From JAHCIE01 sp034431435 (GTDB lineage: Bacteria; Chloroflexota; Anaerolineae; Epilineales; JAHCIE01): 52,671 bases of DNA. The notes below the pieces were generated by a model. That model was not told the origin of the DNA, ran no database searches, and saw only the letters and a list, made by a program, of their open reading frames with translations. The stretch lies in NCBI GenBank assembly GCA_034431435.1, contig DAOUDG010000074.1, positions 1 through 52,671 on the forward strand, read 5' to 3'. The position numbers and the translations under genes were made by a program. This document shows positions 32,207 through 42,400 of this stretch, piece after piece (the stretch's first letter is position 1; the number at the start of each line of letters is the position of its first letter).

Positions 32207-32262
32207 AGGGCCACCATGGGGGCCGCCCCTACGCCCGCGTCACCGCCCCTATGCCCGCGTGC
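32207..32262. repeat. REP-like intergenic element
   Basis: CAGGGCCACCATGGGGGC then GCCCCTACGCCCGCGT, followed by a second GCCCCTATGCCCGCGT copy that overlaps the stop of the next gene. The element resembles the GTAGGGGCGNCC-type repeats frequent in Chloroflexota and cyanobacteria. Confidence 0.5.
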
Positions 32263-32908
32263 GGCGTTCGGGGGCGCGGCGCAGCGCCCACCACGCCAGG
32301 CCGCCGATCACCAGCGCCTCGACTATCGCCAGCCCGACGATGACCAGGGCAGCGTCGAACCAGAACGGGATCGGAAACAGCTGAATCAGGGTGTCGGTAT
32401 AGTTGAAGATCCACGAGTCGCCCTCGAAGAAGACGCCGTGGAACAGCGTAAAGAACTGGTCGAAGCTGAGCGCCGCGAACACCCCCAGCACCGCCAGCAG
32501 CACGATGGTCAGCAGACTCCCGTACAGTAAGGCGCGAGCCGCCCGCCGCCCTCGCAGCACGACCAACGACGCAATGACCAGCGCCAGGGCAACGCCCCAG
32601 AACAGGAACGCCCCCCGCGTCACGCGCTGCACATCGACCATGTGCTGCACCTCGCGGGCATTGTAGGCCGTCTGGCCGTTGACCTTCAGGCTGGCGAAGT
32701 CCTCTACCGACAGGCTACCGCGCACAAAGTCCACCGACGCCAGGGCGACGGGCAACCGCTCGGCGTCGCGGATGGTCGGCGCGGGCGGGAAATCGGGGCG
32801 GCCGTACTGCCAGCGCACATAGGCATGCGACATGACCAGCTGCACGTTGGTCAACGCCAGCACGGCGGGCAGCAGCGCCACGACAAGAATAAAAGCAAGG
32901 CTTTTCAT
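32249..32908 (-). CDS. TIGR01906-type integral membrane protein (DUF1461, 219 aa)
   Basis: Starts MKSLAFILVVALLPAVLALTNVQLVM (first membrane helix), then an exported region LPVALASVDFVRGSLSVEDFAS and NAREVQHMVDVQRVTRGAF. Three further helices follow near residues 100-120, 130-150 and 185-207. The hallmark FDQFFTLFHGVFFEGDSWIFNYTDTLIQLFPIPFWFDAA matches the family's 'FHxxFFxGDSWLFxxSDTLIxLFPxxFW' region. GGAG lies 5 bp upstream. The family is present in Firmicutes and Chloroflexota and has no known activity. Its last codons (RRTRA) come from the REP-like element. It lies downstream of the MFS/spermidine-synthase gene on the same strand, 45 bases after it. Confidence 0.8.
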   Translation of the reverse strand: MKSLAFILVVALLPAVLALTNVQLVMSHAYVRWQYGRPDFPPAPTIRDAERLPVALASVDFVRGSLSVEDFASLKVNGQTAYNAREVQHMVDVQRVTRGAFLFWGVALALVIASLVVLRGRRAARALLYGSLLTIVLLAVLGVFAALSFDQFFTLFHGVFFEGDSWIFNYTDTLIQLFPIPFWFDAALVIVGLAIVEALVIGGLAWWALRRAPERRTRA

Positions 32909-32953
32909 GCATCTCCGTCCGTGAATCGGGGTACAGTGTCCGTGCCCTCTGGG

Positions 32954-34468
32954 TCAGTGGCCTGTCAGGGCGTAGCGCAGGATAATCTGGTCGGTTATCT
33001 GCTCAACAGGCGCGCGGTCGTCAGTGAGCACGAGACCCGCGCCCTGCCACGTCGTCACCCGCCCCGCCAGACCGCCCACGATGCCCCCCAGCCGTGGGTC
33101 CGCCACCGCCTGGGCGCGCGCCTCGTAGTCGGCCAGGGTGGTCGGGCGGCGCGTCGCCACGAGCAGGCTGTTGAACGAACCTTCGGGCGCGACGACGTAC
33201 ACGCTGGGGAACACCTCGCGCAGCGTCGCCGCCAGCGCGTCCACCAGGCGGTGATCGGTCGGGCTATGACCGACGTTGACCACCAGCGCCCCATCGTCGC
33301 TGAGGCGATCGCGCGCCTGGCTGAAAAACTCGACTGTCGTCAGGTGGAACGGAATGTACGGCTGGCGGTAGGCGTCCACAATGAGGACATCGTACCGTCC
33401 CGTGTCCCGCTGGAGCCAGGCCCGCCCGTCGGCGATCACCGTCGTCAGGTTGGGCAGCCGCATGGCGAAAAATCGCTCGCCCACCTCCACCACCAGCGGG
33501 TCAATCTCGACGCCCACGATGGGCAGCGGGCCGTACAGCGCGCTATACTGGCGGGCCACCGTCCCCGCCGCCAGCCCGATGACCGCCAGTGAGCGGGGCG
33601 CATCGTCGCGGACGAACAGCGGCGCGACCGCGAAGCTATCCCAGATGCCGCCGCCGAACAGCCGGTCGGGATTGTACCACGAGTGCAGCGCCTGTCCCTC
33701 ATTCAGCGCGAGCCAGCGGTCGCGGCCCGCCTCCAGCGCCTGCACGAAGTGGTATGGCGACTCGCCCTCGTACAGCACGCCCGCGCCCGGCCGCACCACG
33801 CTCGGCGCGGCTACCTCCAGCAGCAGCAGCGATGCCAATCCCGCCGCCGCGCCCAGGCTTGCCCGCCGCCGCGCGTGCCGCGCCAGCCCGACCGCCGCCA
33901 CCCCCAGCAAGACCACGGCGAAGAACAGGAAGGTCCGCCGCGTGCCCAGCGTCGGAATGAGGACCAGCACGGCCAGGAACACGCCGACGATACTGCCCGT
34001 CGTGGACAGCGCGACCAACCCGCCCACGTCCCGCCCCGCCGAACGCACATCATCCAGCGAGAGGCGCGCCGCGAACGGCGTCAGCGTCCCCAGCAGCGTG
34101 ACGGGCACGGCGAGCAAGGCCACCGTTGCCAGTAGCGAGCCGACGAACAGGCCCACCGAAGCATCGAAGAGGCTCTGCAGCGACGCCGTCAGGATGGGGC
34201 GAGCGACGAAGGGCACGATGCCGATCAGGAAGCCCGCCAGCGCCGCCACCCCGTACAATACAGCGGGGTCGGGATAGCGGTCGGCCAGGCGGCCGCCCAG
34301 CCACGCGCCCACCGCCAGGTACAGCAGGATGAGGCCGATGAGGTTAGCCCACACCAGCAACGATGTGCCGAAGAAGGGCGCCAGTAGCCGCGACGCGGCC
34401 ATCTCGACACCCAGACCAGCCATCCCGCCGACGAACACCAACCCCCGCAGCCAGCCACGGTGCGACAC
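32954..34468 (-). CDS. Fused MFS / spermidine-synthase-like protein (504 aa)
   Basis: The N-terminal half (1-225) has about seven membrane helices, beginning GLVFVGGMAGLGVEMAASRLLAPFFG, which is the conserved start of this family. The C-terminal half is a methyltransferase-fold spermidine-synthase-like domain: SLAVIGLAAGTVARQYSALYG, IVGVEIDPLVVEVGERFF (acidic ribose-binding residue), VIADGRAWLQRDTGRYDVLIVDAY, then FHLTTVEFFSQARDRLSDDGALVVNVG. The usual GGG of the nucleotide loop is LAAG here, and aminopropyl-acceptor residues are not clear. The product may therefore not make spermidine. It follows the large propeller gene by 3 bases, suggesting one operon. Confidence 0.85.
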   Translation of the reverse strand: MSHRGWLRGLVFVGGMAGLGVEMAASRLLAPFFGTSLLVWANLIGLILLYLAVGAWLGGRLADRYPDPAVLYGVAALAGFLIGIVPFVARPILTASLQSLFDASVGLFVGSLLATVALLAVPVTLLGTLTPFAARLSLDDVRSAGRDVGGLVALSTTGSIVGVFLAVLVLIPTLGTRRTFLFFAVVLLGVAAVGLARHARRRASLGAAAGLASLLLLEVAAPSVVRPGAGVLYEGESPYHFVQALEAGRDRWLALNEGQALHSWYNPDRLFGGGIWDSFAVAPLFVRDDAPRSLAVIGLAAGTVARQYSALYGPLPIVGVEIDPLVVEVGERFFAMRLPNLTTVIADGRAWLQRDTGRYDVLIVDAYRQPYIPFHLTTVEFFSQARDRLSDDGALVVNVGHSPTDHRLVDALAATLREVFPSVYVVAPEGSFNSLLVATRRPTTLADYEARAQAVADPRLGGIVGGLAGRVTTWQGAGLVLTDDRAPVEQITDQIILRYALTGH

Positions 34469-34471
34469 CCG

Positions 34472-37400
34472 CTACCCCTTGACCATGACCGCCCCCAGGC
34501 CCGCCTCGGCGATCTGGCGGTTGAGAGCCGGCACGGCATCCGCCTTGAGCGTCTCCCACTCGGCCAGCGTCGCGTCGATTTTGGCCGTCAGGTGGTCAAG
34601 CACCGCATACGCCTGGTCCGTCGGGCGATAGTCCCCCATGCCCACCACGCTGCGTAGCTCGGCCAGTTGCTGGTAGAGGCGAACGCCCTCGTTGTTGTAG
34701 AGCCAGCTGGCCTTGATGTCCGGCACGAGTAGCTTCTTCTCGATCTCCAGCGTCCTATCGCGCAATTCCTCGGCCGCTTTCCCAACCGCCTTGCCCGTCG
34801 GCAGCCCCGTCGTGCGCTTGCTCCACCCATCCATCTGGCCGCGCAAGTCGCGCATCTGGTTGATGGCCGCCGCCGTCTGGCTCACCTTATCGAGAATGCG
34901 GCGCTGAAGGTTATACTGCGCCTGCAAGTCCTCCGCGCTGGCCGTCACACCCGCGGCCGCGACGACCTCGAAACGCTGCGTCTGGCTCTGGTCGCCCACC
35001 GTCAGCGTCACGCTGTACGCGCCAGGGGGCACGAACGGCCCCTCGATCAGCGCCTCGGCGGCCGCGTCGCTGCCCTCGATCTTCGTCGCGTGGGCCAGGC
35101 GCAGGTCCCAGATGAAGCGGTTCCAACCCGCGCTGGCGGGCGCGCGCAGGTCCTTCACCTCTGCGTCGGCGGTCGGCTTCAACGCCTCGCCCTCCTCGCC
35201 CTCGCCCGCCGCCGTGCCCTGGGCTGCCTCGGCCTCCGTCAGCGTGGGGGTCAGGCCCGCCTTCTTGCGTTCCTCGGCCGTCAGGCTGGTGAACTCCCGC
35301 ACCGTCATGCCGCTGGCGTCCTGGATGGTCAGCTGGATGGGTTTGGCGGGCGTCTCGGCCAGCCAATAGGTAATCACCGCCCCGCGCGGTGGGTTCTCAC
35401 CCACGTCGAGGTAGCGCCGCTTGAGCGCGCCCTCCGGCGACTTACTCACCGTGAACGCCCCGCCGTTCCCCAGATAGTTCTTGATGCCGACGGTGTTGCC
35501 AACCCAGTCGATGCCCGGCATGATGCGCCGGGTCGCACGCGGCGCGAACAGGTGCGCCTGGCCCTGGGTCACAGCGTCGCTCATCTGGCGCAGCGGGTTG
35601 ATATCGTCCAGAACCCAGATCGAGCGGCCGTGGGTTCCCACAATCAGGTCATCGTGCTTGACCAGAATCTCGTGGACCGGGCTGACCGGCAGATTGAGCA
35701 TGAATCGCTGCCACGTCGCGCCATCGTCCCACGACAGATACAACCCCGTCTCCGTCCCCGCGAACAGCAGCCCTCGCCGCACCGGGTCGGCGCGCACCAC
35801 GCGCACAAAGTCATCGTGGGCAATGCCGTCGTCGATGCGCGTCCAGCGCTTACCGTAATCGGTCGCCTTGTAGATGTAGGGCCGGTAATCGTCCAGCTTG
35901 TAGCGGTAGGCGGCGACATACACCGTGCCCGGGTCGAAGGGCGACACCTCGATGCCGCTGATCGTGGACCAGTCGAGCATCCCCGGCGGCGTCACGTTGG
36001 CCCACGTCTGGCCGCCGTCGCGGGTCAGGTGGATCAAGCCGTCGTCGGAGCCGGCCCACATCGTCCCCTGCTCGTGGGGCGACTCGACCAGGGAGAAGAC
36101 CACGGCGTAAGTCTCTGCGCCGATGGAGTCGCGGTTGACCGGCCCCCCCGTCGGCTTGAGGGTCTCCGGGGCGGCGCGTGTCAGGTCGGGGCTGATGGGT
36201 TCCCAGCTCTGGCCCTCATTGGTCGACCGGAAGACGATATTACCGCCGATGTACAGCGTGTTGGAGTCGTGGGGCGAGAGGAGGATGGGATACGTCCAGT
36301 GGAAGCGGTACTTGTCCTCCTCCGCCCCATAGCCGCTCATCGCCTCCGGCCAGGTGGTGATCAGGCGAAGCTGGTCGCTGTGGCCGTCGTAACGCTCCAG
36401 CGAGTTACCGCCGCCCGGCGCCGAGCCGATCGCCCCCACGAAGACGATGTTGTGGTCATCGGGATGCACCACGATGTAGCCGCTCTCGCCCGAGCCGGTT
36501 TCGTAGCAATCGCCCCACTTGATGCCGCTGTGATTGACATCGCTGGGCATCGCAATGCTGGTATTGTCCTGCTGCGTGCCATAGATGTAGTACGGGGTGC
36601 GGTTATCGGTCGCCAGGTGGTAGAACTGGGCCGTCGGCTGGTTATAGATGCTCGACCACGACGCCGCGCCATTGTAGGACACGTTCGCCCCGCCGTCGTT
36701 GCCCTGCACCATGCGCAGCGGGTTCTTGGGGTCGATCCACAGGTCATGGTTGTCGCCGTGCGGCGTGTCGATCTGGGCGAACGTCCGGCCGCCGTCGGTG
36801 GACTTCCAGAAGGCCAGGTTGTTGATATAGACCGTCTCGCCGTCCTGGGGGTCGGCCGTGATGTGAACATAGTACCAGGCGCGGGAGATGAGGCGGAAAT
36901 CACCGCTGACCTTCTCCCACGTGTCGCCGTAGTCGTCGGAGCGATACAGGCCGCCATCAGGCTGGTGCTCGATGAGCGCCCATACCCGGCCCTGCTGCGC
37001 CGGCGACACCGCCACGCCCATCTTGCCCTTGATGCCCTGGGGCAGGCCGGTCTTCCCACTGATGTCGGTCCACGTCTCACCGCCGTCCATCGAGCGCCAC
37101 AGGCCGCTGTCAGGGCCACCGCTGGAAATCTGCCACGGGCTGCGGTACGCTTCCCAGATCGTCGTGAACAGGATGCGCGGATTCTTGGGGTCCAGGCTCA
37201 GGTCGACCGCGCCCGCCTTATCGCTCTTGTGAAGCACGAGCCGCCACGTCTGCCCGCCATCGGTGGACTTGTAGACGCCGCGCGCCGGATGCGGGCCGAA
37301 AGCGTGGCCCAGCGCCGCCACCCACACCACGTCCGGATTCTGCGGGTGGACGCGAATCTTGCCGATGTGCCGCGTGTCGGCCAGCCCCATGTGCTGCCAC

Positions 37401-37729
37401 GACTTGCCCGCGTCCGTCGACTTGTACACGCCGTCGCCGTGGGACACGTCGATGCGGATGGTTGTCTCGCCCATGCCCGCGTAGATGACATTGGAGTCGG
37501 AGGGCGCGACTTCCAGCGCGCCGACCGACGAGGTCTTCAGGTACGGGTCGGACACGCACTCCCAATACTGCCCCCCGTCGGCCGTCTTCCAGATGCCCCC
37601 CGCGACGCCGCCAAAGTAGAAGACGTTGGGGTTATCGTAGTCACCCGAGACGGCGACAACGCGGCCACCGCGAAATGGACCGATACAGCGCCACTCGAGC
37701 AGTCCGGTGAGATCCTTCGCGTCCGCCAT
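34472..37729 (-). CDS. Large BNR/sortilin-like beta-propeller protein (1085 aa)
   Basis: Start MADAKDLTGLLEWRCIGPFRGGRVVAVSG has AGAAGGAG upstream, and no signal peptide is visible. Residues 1-730 hold two propellers built from Asp-box (BNR) repeats, S/T-x-D-x-G-x-T/S-W, for example KTADGGQYW, KSTDAGKSW, KSTDGGQTW, RSMDGGETW, RSDDYGDTW, RSTNEGQSW and LTRDGGQTW. This is the VPS10/sortilin-like 'exo-alpha-sialidase/glycosyl hydrolase' family of bacteria. Residues about 730-930 form beta domains (VITYWLAETPAKPIQLTIQDASG), with a helical C-terminus from 940. No sialidase catalytic set is evident. It is often annotated as a hydrolase, but binding or scaffolding is as likely. First gene of the operon with the spermidine-synthase-like gene. 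Confidence 0.85.
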   Translation of the reverse strand: MADAKDLTGLLEWRCIGPFRGGRVVAVSGDYDNPNVFYFGGVAGGIWKTADGGQYWECVSDPYLKTSSVGALEVAPSDSNVIYAGMGETTIRIDVSHGDGVYKSTDAGKSWQHMGLADTRHIGKIRVHPQNPDVVWVAALGHAFGPHPARGVYKSTDGGQTWRLVLHKSDKAGAVDLSLDPKNPRILFTTIWEAYRSPWQISSGGPDSGLWRSMDGGETWTDISGKTGLPQGIKGKMGVAVSPAQQGRVWALIEHQPDGGLYRSDDYGDTWEKVSGDFRLISRAWYYVHITADPQDGETVYINNLAFWKSTDGGRTFAQIDTPHGDNHDLWIDPKNPLRMVQGNDGGANVSYNGAASWSSIYNQPTAQFYHLATDNRTPYYIYGTQQDNTSIAMPSDVNHSGIKWGDCYETGSGESGYIVVHPDDHNIVFVGAIGSAPGGGNSLERYDGHSDQLRLITTWPEAMSGYGAEEDKYRFHWTYPILLSPHDSNTLYIGGNIVFRSTNEGQSWEPISPDLTRAAPETLKPTGGPVNRDSIGAETYAVVFSLVESPHEQGTMWAGSDDGLIHLTRDGGQTWANVTPPGMLDWSTISGIEVSPFDPGTVYVAAYRYKLDDYRPYIYKATDYGKRWTRIDDGIAHDDFVRVVRADPVRRGLLFAGTETGLYLSWDDGATWQRFMLNLPVSPVHEILVKHDDLIVGTHGRSIWVLDDINPLRQMSDAVTQGQAHLFAPRATRRIMPGIDWVGNTVGIKNYLGNGGAFTVSKSPEGALKRRYLDVGENPPRGAVITYWLAETPAKPIQLTIQDASGMTVREFTSLTAEERKKAGLTPTLTEAEAAQGTAAGEGEEGEALKPTADAEVKDLRAPASAGWNRFIWDLRLAHATKIEGSDAAAEALIEGPFVPPGAYSVTLTVGDQSQTQRFEVVAAAGVTASAEDLQAQYNLQRRILDKVSQTAAAINQMRDLRGQMDGWSKRTTGLPTGKAVGKAAEELRDRTLEIEKKLLVPDIKASWLYNNEGVRLYQQLAELRSVVGMGDYRPTDQAYAVLDHLTAKIDATLAEWETLKADAVPALNRQIAEAGLGAVMVKG

Positions 37730-37772
37730 GGCAAGCTCCTTCTCTGTTGTTCCCCTGCGTTGGATGCCGACC

Positions 37773-37801
37773 ATTGTAACAGACGGCCCGGAGAACAGCA
37801 A
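37773..37801 (-). promoter_or_regulatory. Predicted promoter of the BNR-propeller operon
   Basis: Minus strand TTGCTG (37801-37796), 17 bp, TACAAT (37778-37773), about 40 bp before the start codon. Confidence 0.6.
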
Positions 37802-37878
37802 GAACGACCGCGGCCCCTTTCCTATCTGGCATGCAGGGCCAACCCTCGAACCCGGCTATGGTGGGCCTGAAATTCGCG

Positions 37879-37909
37879 TTGCTAGGCTGGCGGCAAACTA
37901 TGCTAGAAT
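37879..37909 (+). promoter_or_regulatory. Predicted promoter, leaderless type
   Basis: TAGAAT (37904-37909) lies 7 bp before GTG 37917. A TTGCTA (37879-37884) is 19 bp upstream, a long spacer, so the -35 is uncertain. Confidence 0.4.
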
Positions 37910-37916
37910 TAGTGAT

Positions 37917-38873
37917 GTGAACAAGCTCGCCCCGGCGCGCGTCGCGCCCCCCCGCCTCATCGAAACCCTCGCCCTGGGCTTCAACCTGGCCGTGAGCGCG
38001 CCCTTCGCCGTCGCCATCGCGGCCGTGCTCGATATCGTCTACTGGCTTGGCCCCCGCCTGTCCCTGGGCGACACCTGGCTATCCACCATTCGCGACCAGC
38101 TGATCGCTACGCCCATCGACCAGGCCGCCGCGCAACCCCTGCTCGACAACATCGCCCTGCTGGCGCAGGCGAATCTACTCACCCTCCTGTCGGCGGCCGC
38201 CAGTCTCGGCGGCCTGTGGCCCATGGGCCTGTCCAGCCTCTTCGGCAGCGCGCCCGGCATCGACAGCCTGGGCGACGCCCTGACAATCCCCTCGGCAGGC
38301 ATGGCCTTGCTACTGGTCATTGCCCTGCTGGTCCTCGGCACGCTCGCCGGCGCGCTCTACCTCGTCTTCGTCGCCGCCCGCATCAGGCGCGAGACGCCCC
38401 GTCCCGAGCGCATCGTCAGCTGGGCCATGGGCGCCTGGGGCCGCATCCTCCTCCTAAACGCCATCGTGCTGCTCGGCCTCATGATCCTCAGTGTGCCCTT
38501 CAGCCTGCTCCTCGTCGTCGCCAACATGATCAGCCCCGCCCTCGGCCCTGCCCTGGTAGCCTTCGCCATCGTCATCTTCTTCCTCCTCTGGGCCTACGGC
38601 TGGTTCACCGTGCCCGCCATCGTCCTCGATGAGATCAACCCGGCCCGCGCCTACTGGCGCAGCTGGCAGGTCGTCCGCCGTCACTTCTGGCCGGCGGCTG
38701 GCCTCATCCTGCTGTGCCTGGTGCTCAGCCTCGGCTTCGGCGAACTCTGGCAGTGGCTGTCCGAGGAGGCCTGGGCTGTGCCCATCGCCATCCTCGGCCA
38801 GGCTTTCCTCAGCACCGCGCTGACCGCCTCGATGATGGTATTCTACGACACCCGCAAGGTCGCCAAGAGCTAA
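37917..38873 (+). CDS. Polytopic membrane protein of unknown function (318 aa)
   Basis: GTG start chosen 7 bp after a TAGAAT box (leaderless); ATG codons upstream in frame would lie before the promoter. About six hydrophobic segments, for example LALGFNLAVSAPFAVAIAAVLDIVYWLG, LTLLSAAASLGGLWPMGLSSLF, MALLLVIALLVLGTLAGALYLVFVAARI and a long pair LLNAIVLLGLMILSVPFSLLLVVANM. The plan, with R-x-P-R-P at a helix start and a W-x-S-W-x-V-V-R-x-H-F-W near the end, is like DUF4013 and glycerophosphodiesterase membrane-domain proteins. No enzyme motif is present. DinB-like 38898 follows by 24 bases and may be cotranscribed. Confidence 0.6.
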   Translation: MNKLAPARVAPPRLIETLALGFNLAVSAPFAVAIAAVLDIVYWLGPRLSLGDTWLSTIRDQLIATPIDQAAAQPLLDNIALLAQANLLTLLSAAASLGGLWPMGLSSLFGSAPGIDSLGDALTIPSAGMALLLVIALLVLGTLAGALYLVFVAARIRRETPRPERIVSWAMGAWGRILLLNAIVLLGLMILSVPFSLLLVVANMISPALGPALVAFAIVIFFLLWAYGWFTVPAIVLDEINPARAYWRSWQVVRRHFWPAAGLILLCLVLSLGFGELWQWLSEEAWAVPIAILGQAFLSTALTASMMVFYDTRKVAKS

Positions 38874-38897
38874 CGACAACCCAGCAAGGACACAGCC

Positions 38898-39389
38898 ATG
38901 ATGAAGAACCCAGATGAGCTGGCCGCCAGGTTGACCACGGAGCGCGAGCGACTGTGGCAGGCGCTCCAGGGCGTGGACGCGGCCGCAGCCGCCTACCGTA
39001 TCGACGGCGTCGACGGCTGGACATCCATCCATGACGCCATGAAGCACGTCGCCTCGGCTGAGCACAGCATGATGGTCATCGTGCAGCGTACCCTCGACGG
39101 AACCTACCAGAAGGTGCAGGACTTCGACCTCAACCGCTTCAATGCCCGTCAGGTCGAGAAGCGCGCCGGCCAGTCATGGGCCGATACTTTGGGCGAGCTG
39201 GAACAAGTGCGCGCCCGCACCATGCAGACCCTCGCCGGCCTGACCGAAGCGCAGCTTGCCCTCCCCACCCATCACCCCGTCTGGGGCGATGTCGACATCG
39301 CGGGCATGTTCCGGATCATCTCCATTCATGACAGCCTGCACCGCAAGGACGTCGAGACCCTCAAGGATGAGTTAGCCAAGGCCCCATAA
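38898..39389 (+). CDS. DinB-superfamily protein (163 aa)
   Basis: A four-helix-bundle DinB/DfsB-like protein. Start MMKNPDELAARLTTERERLWQALQGVD follows AAGGA. The three metal-binding histidine positions of the fold appear as MKHVASAEH (about 48-54), an H in PTHHPVWGDV and a late IISIHDSLHRKDVE. Family members often transfer thiols (bacillithiol or mycothiol) or act as metal-dependent hydrolases; many have no known activity. No cofactor-biosynthesis gene is nearby, so the thiol cannot be guessed. It is followed by 96 bases and then the secreted amylase. Confidence 0.75.
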   Translation: MMKNPDELAARLTTERERLWQALQGVDAAAAAYRIDGVDGWTSIHDAMKHVASAEHSMMVIVQRTLDGTYQKVQDFDLNRFNARQVEKRAGQSWADTLGELEQVRARTMQTLAGLTEAQLALPTHHPVWGDVDIAGMFRIISIHDSLHRKDVETLKDELAKAP

Positions 39390-39485
39390 CCCTCACCCGG
39401 GTCGGTTCAGCGAGTCGCAAAATTGGAGAGTCTCCCATTGCTCCAAATGGCTGGCCTACCAGCTCCAGACGGAAAGGATCCAACG

Positions 39486-42400
39486 ATGGCTCCCCGCACG
39501 CCGCCTCGTGTATCCCATCTCCTCCCCCTCCTCCTGCTACCCCTGCTGCTCCTGCTGCTTTCTGGCTCCCTCTCGGCGGCCTTCGCCGCCCCCAGCGCCG
39601 CGAATCCCACCAGCGTCACCATCGCCGGCAACCTGCAAAGCGAGTTGGGCTGCCCCGGCGACTGGCAGGCCGACTGCGCCGCCACTCACCTGAGCTACGC
39701 CGACGACGACGACGTCTGGCAGGGCACGTTCAGCCCACCGGCCGGCAGCTACGAGTACAAGGCCGCGCTGAACAACAGCTGGGACGAGAACTACGGCCTC
39801 CACGCCACGCCCGGCGGGGCCAACATCCCGCTGGCCGCGCCCGGCGGCCCGGTTCAGTTCTTCTACGACCACAAGACGCACTGGATCACCGACAACAAGA
39901 ACTCCATCATCGCCACCGTGCCCGGCAGCTTCCAGTCGGAACTGGGCTGTCCCGGCGACTGGCAGCCCGACTGCCTGCGCTCCTGGCTGCAAGACCCGAC
40001 GGGCAGCGGTACGTACAGCTTCGAGACGACCGCCCTGCCCGCCGGTAGCTACGAGGGCAAGGTTGCCATCAACCAGGGGTGGGATGAGAACTACGGCCAG
40101 GGCGGCGTGCCCGGCGGGCCGAATATCCTCTTCACCGTGCCGACGAACAACGCGAAGGTCGTCTTCCGCTACAACCCCACCACCCACGTTCTGACCATCC
40201 TCGCCGGTCACGGCCAGGACAACAACGTCGAGTGGGATGGCCTGCGCCACGACTCCCGCGACAGCCTGTACCGCTCGCCGGGCGGCGCGGTTCCGGCGGG
40301 CACACCCGTGACCATCCGCCTCCGCACGTTCCACAACGACGTGACCTCGGTCAAGCTGCGCGTCTACGACGTCAATGCTGGCGGCCAGACCCTCGTGCCC
40401 ATGCAGCCCGCCGCCACCAACGTAGCATGCTTCCAGCCCGGCCTGGAAGCCGAGACGTGCGACTTCTGGGCCGCCACGCTGCCCAACACCGCGCCCAACA
40501 ACCTCTGGTATCGCTTCATCATCACCGACGGAACCAGGACCGCCTACTACGCCGACGACACGCCCGCCCTGGATGGCGGCCTGGGCGCGCCGACGGATAC
40601 CCCGGTCGATCAGAGCTTCGCCCTGACCGTCTACGACCCGGCCTTCAGCTCGCCGGCGTGGACGCGGCGCGGCATCATCTACCAGGTCTTCCCCGACCGC
40701 TTCAACAACGGTCGCCAGGACAACGACCCCAGAACCGGCGACATCCGCTACGACGACCCCGTTCTGGCCCTGCCGTGGGGCACGCTGCCCGAGGGCTATT
40801 GCCGCAACTACGCCGACGCCGTCGGCCGCTGCCCCTGGCGGTTCGACGCCACCCCGCCCGCCTCCAGCCCCGACAAGGAGCAGCCCCGCGGCCGCGACTA
40901 TATGGGCGGCGACCTCAAGGGCGTCGACCAGAAGCTCGACTACCTGTGGGGCCTGGGCATCAACACCCTCTACTTCAACCCCATCTTCGACGCCGGATCC
41001 AACCACAGCTACGACACCCAGGACTACACCCGCATCGACCCCTACTTCGGGACGCAGGACGACTGGGAGAATCTGGTCAAGCACGCCGAGGCGCGCGGCA
41101 TGCGCATCGTCCTCGATGGCGTGTTCAACCACATGTCCTCCGACAGCCCCTTCTTTGACCGCTACCACCACTACGACACCGTCGGCGCGTGCGAATCGCT
41201 GACCTCGCCCTGGCGCGACTGGTTCACCTTCCGCGACGTGCCCGCTGGCACGGGCGAGTGCGTCGGCAGCGCGGGCGACAGGTCAGCCAGCTACGATGGC
41301 TGGTTCGGCTTCGACAGCATCCCCGTCCTGAACAAGAGCAATCCCCAGGTCCAGCAATATTTCCTGACCGCCCCCGACAGCATCTCAAAGCGCTGGCTGA
41401 GCCAGGGCGCGGGCGGCTGGCGGCTGGATGTCATGGGCGACGCCTCCTTCCCCCCTGGCTACTGGGAGACGTTCCGCTCCGAGGTCAAGACCACCAGCCC
41501 CGACTCGGTCATCATCGGCGAGCTGTGGCAGAAAGACACCACCCTGCTGCGCTTCCTGCGCGGCGACCGCGCCGACGCCACCATGAACTACCGCCTGCGC
41601 GACGCCGTGCTGGGCCTGCTGGCGCCCGGCCCCTTCGACTCCAAAGGCTTCGCCGACAGCGGCCGCATCATCAAGCCGTCGGAGTTCATGTCCCGCGTCA
41701 GTTCCATCCGCGAGGACTACCCCGACGCGGCCTACTACGCCGCGATGAACCTCCTCGACAGCCACGACACCGAACGCATCCGCTGGACGCTCACGCCGGG
41801 CCAGGACACCCGCGCCGACAAGGAGTTCAACGCCGCGAACGTCGCCAGCGGCGCGGCCCGCCTGCGCCTGGCGACCCTCATCCAGTTCACCATGCCCGGC
41901 ATGCCCACCGTCTACTACGGCGACGAAGTGGCCGTGACCGGCGACGACGATCCCGACGACCGCCGTACCTACCCCTGGGGGGGCGACGCCAACCCCTCCC
42001 GCCCCCAGGTGCAGTCCCACTACACCAACCTGGCGCTGGCCCGCCGCATGAGCGAGGCCCTGATGCGCGGCTCATTCCAGCCGCTGCTGGCCGACGACGC
42101 GGCCGACGTGGTCGCCTATGGCCGCAAGACCGACGCCCAGGCCGCCATCGTCGTCGTCAACCGTGGCGACCAGCCCCGCACCGTCAGCGTGCCCGTGGCG
42201 GGCTTCCTGCCCGACGGCGCGCTCCTCTCCCTGAGCGTCAGCACGGGCAACGTGAGCGGCGGCCCCGTAACCGTCACCAACGGCGCGGTCAGCCTGACCC
42301 TCGGCCCGCTCAGCGGCGCGTTGCTCCAGACCTCGCGCATGACCCTCGCCCCACCCCCCGCCCCCGCCAACCTGCGGGTGACGGCCGAGGGCGCGGATAG

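Noticed and set aside
35090..37870. 926-codon plus-strand frame opposite the BNR protein
   Set aside because: The translation is low-complexity and lacks domains, while the minus strand has clear Asp-box repeats and a ribosome-binding site.
37845..37875. tRNA T-arm-like GGTTCGAGG (minus strand)
   Set aside because: The flanking bases do not pair as a T-stem and no acceptor or anticodon arm can be built.
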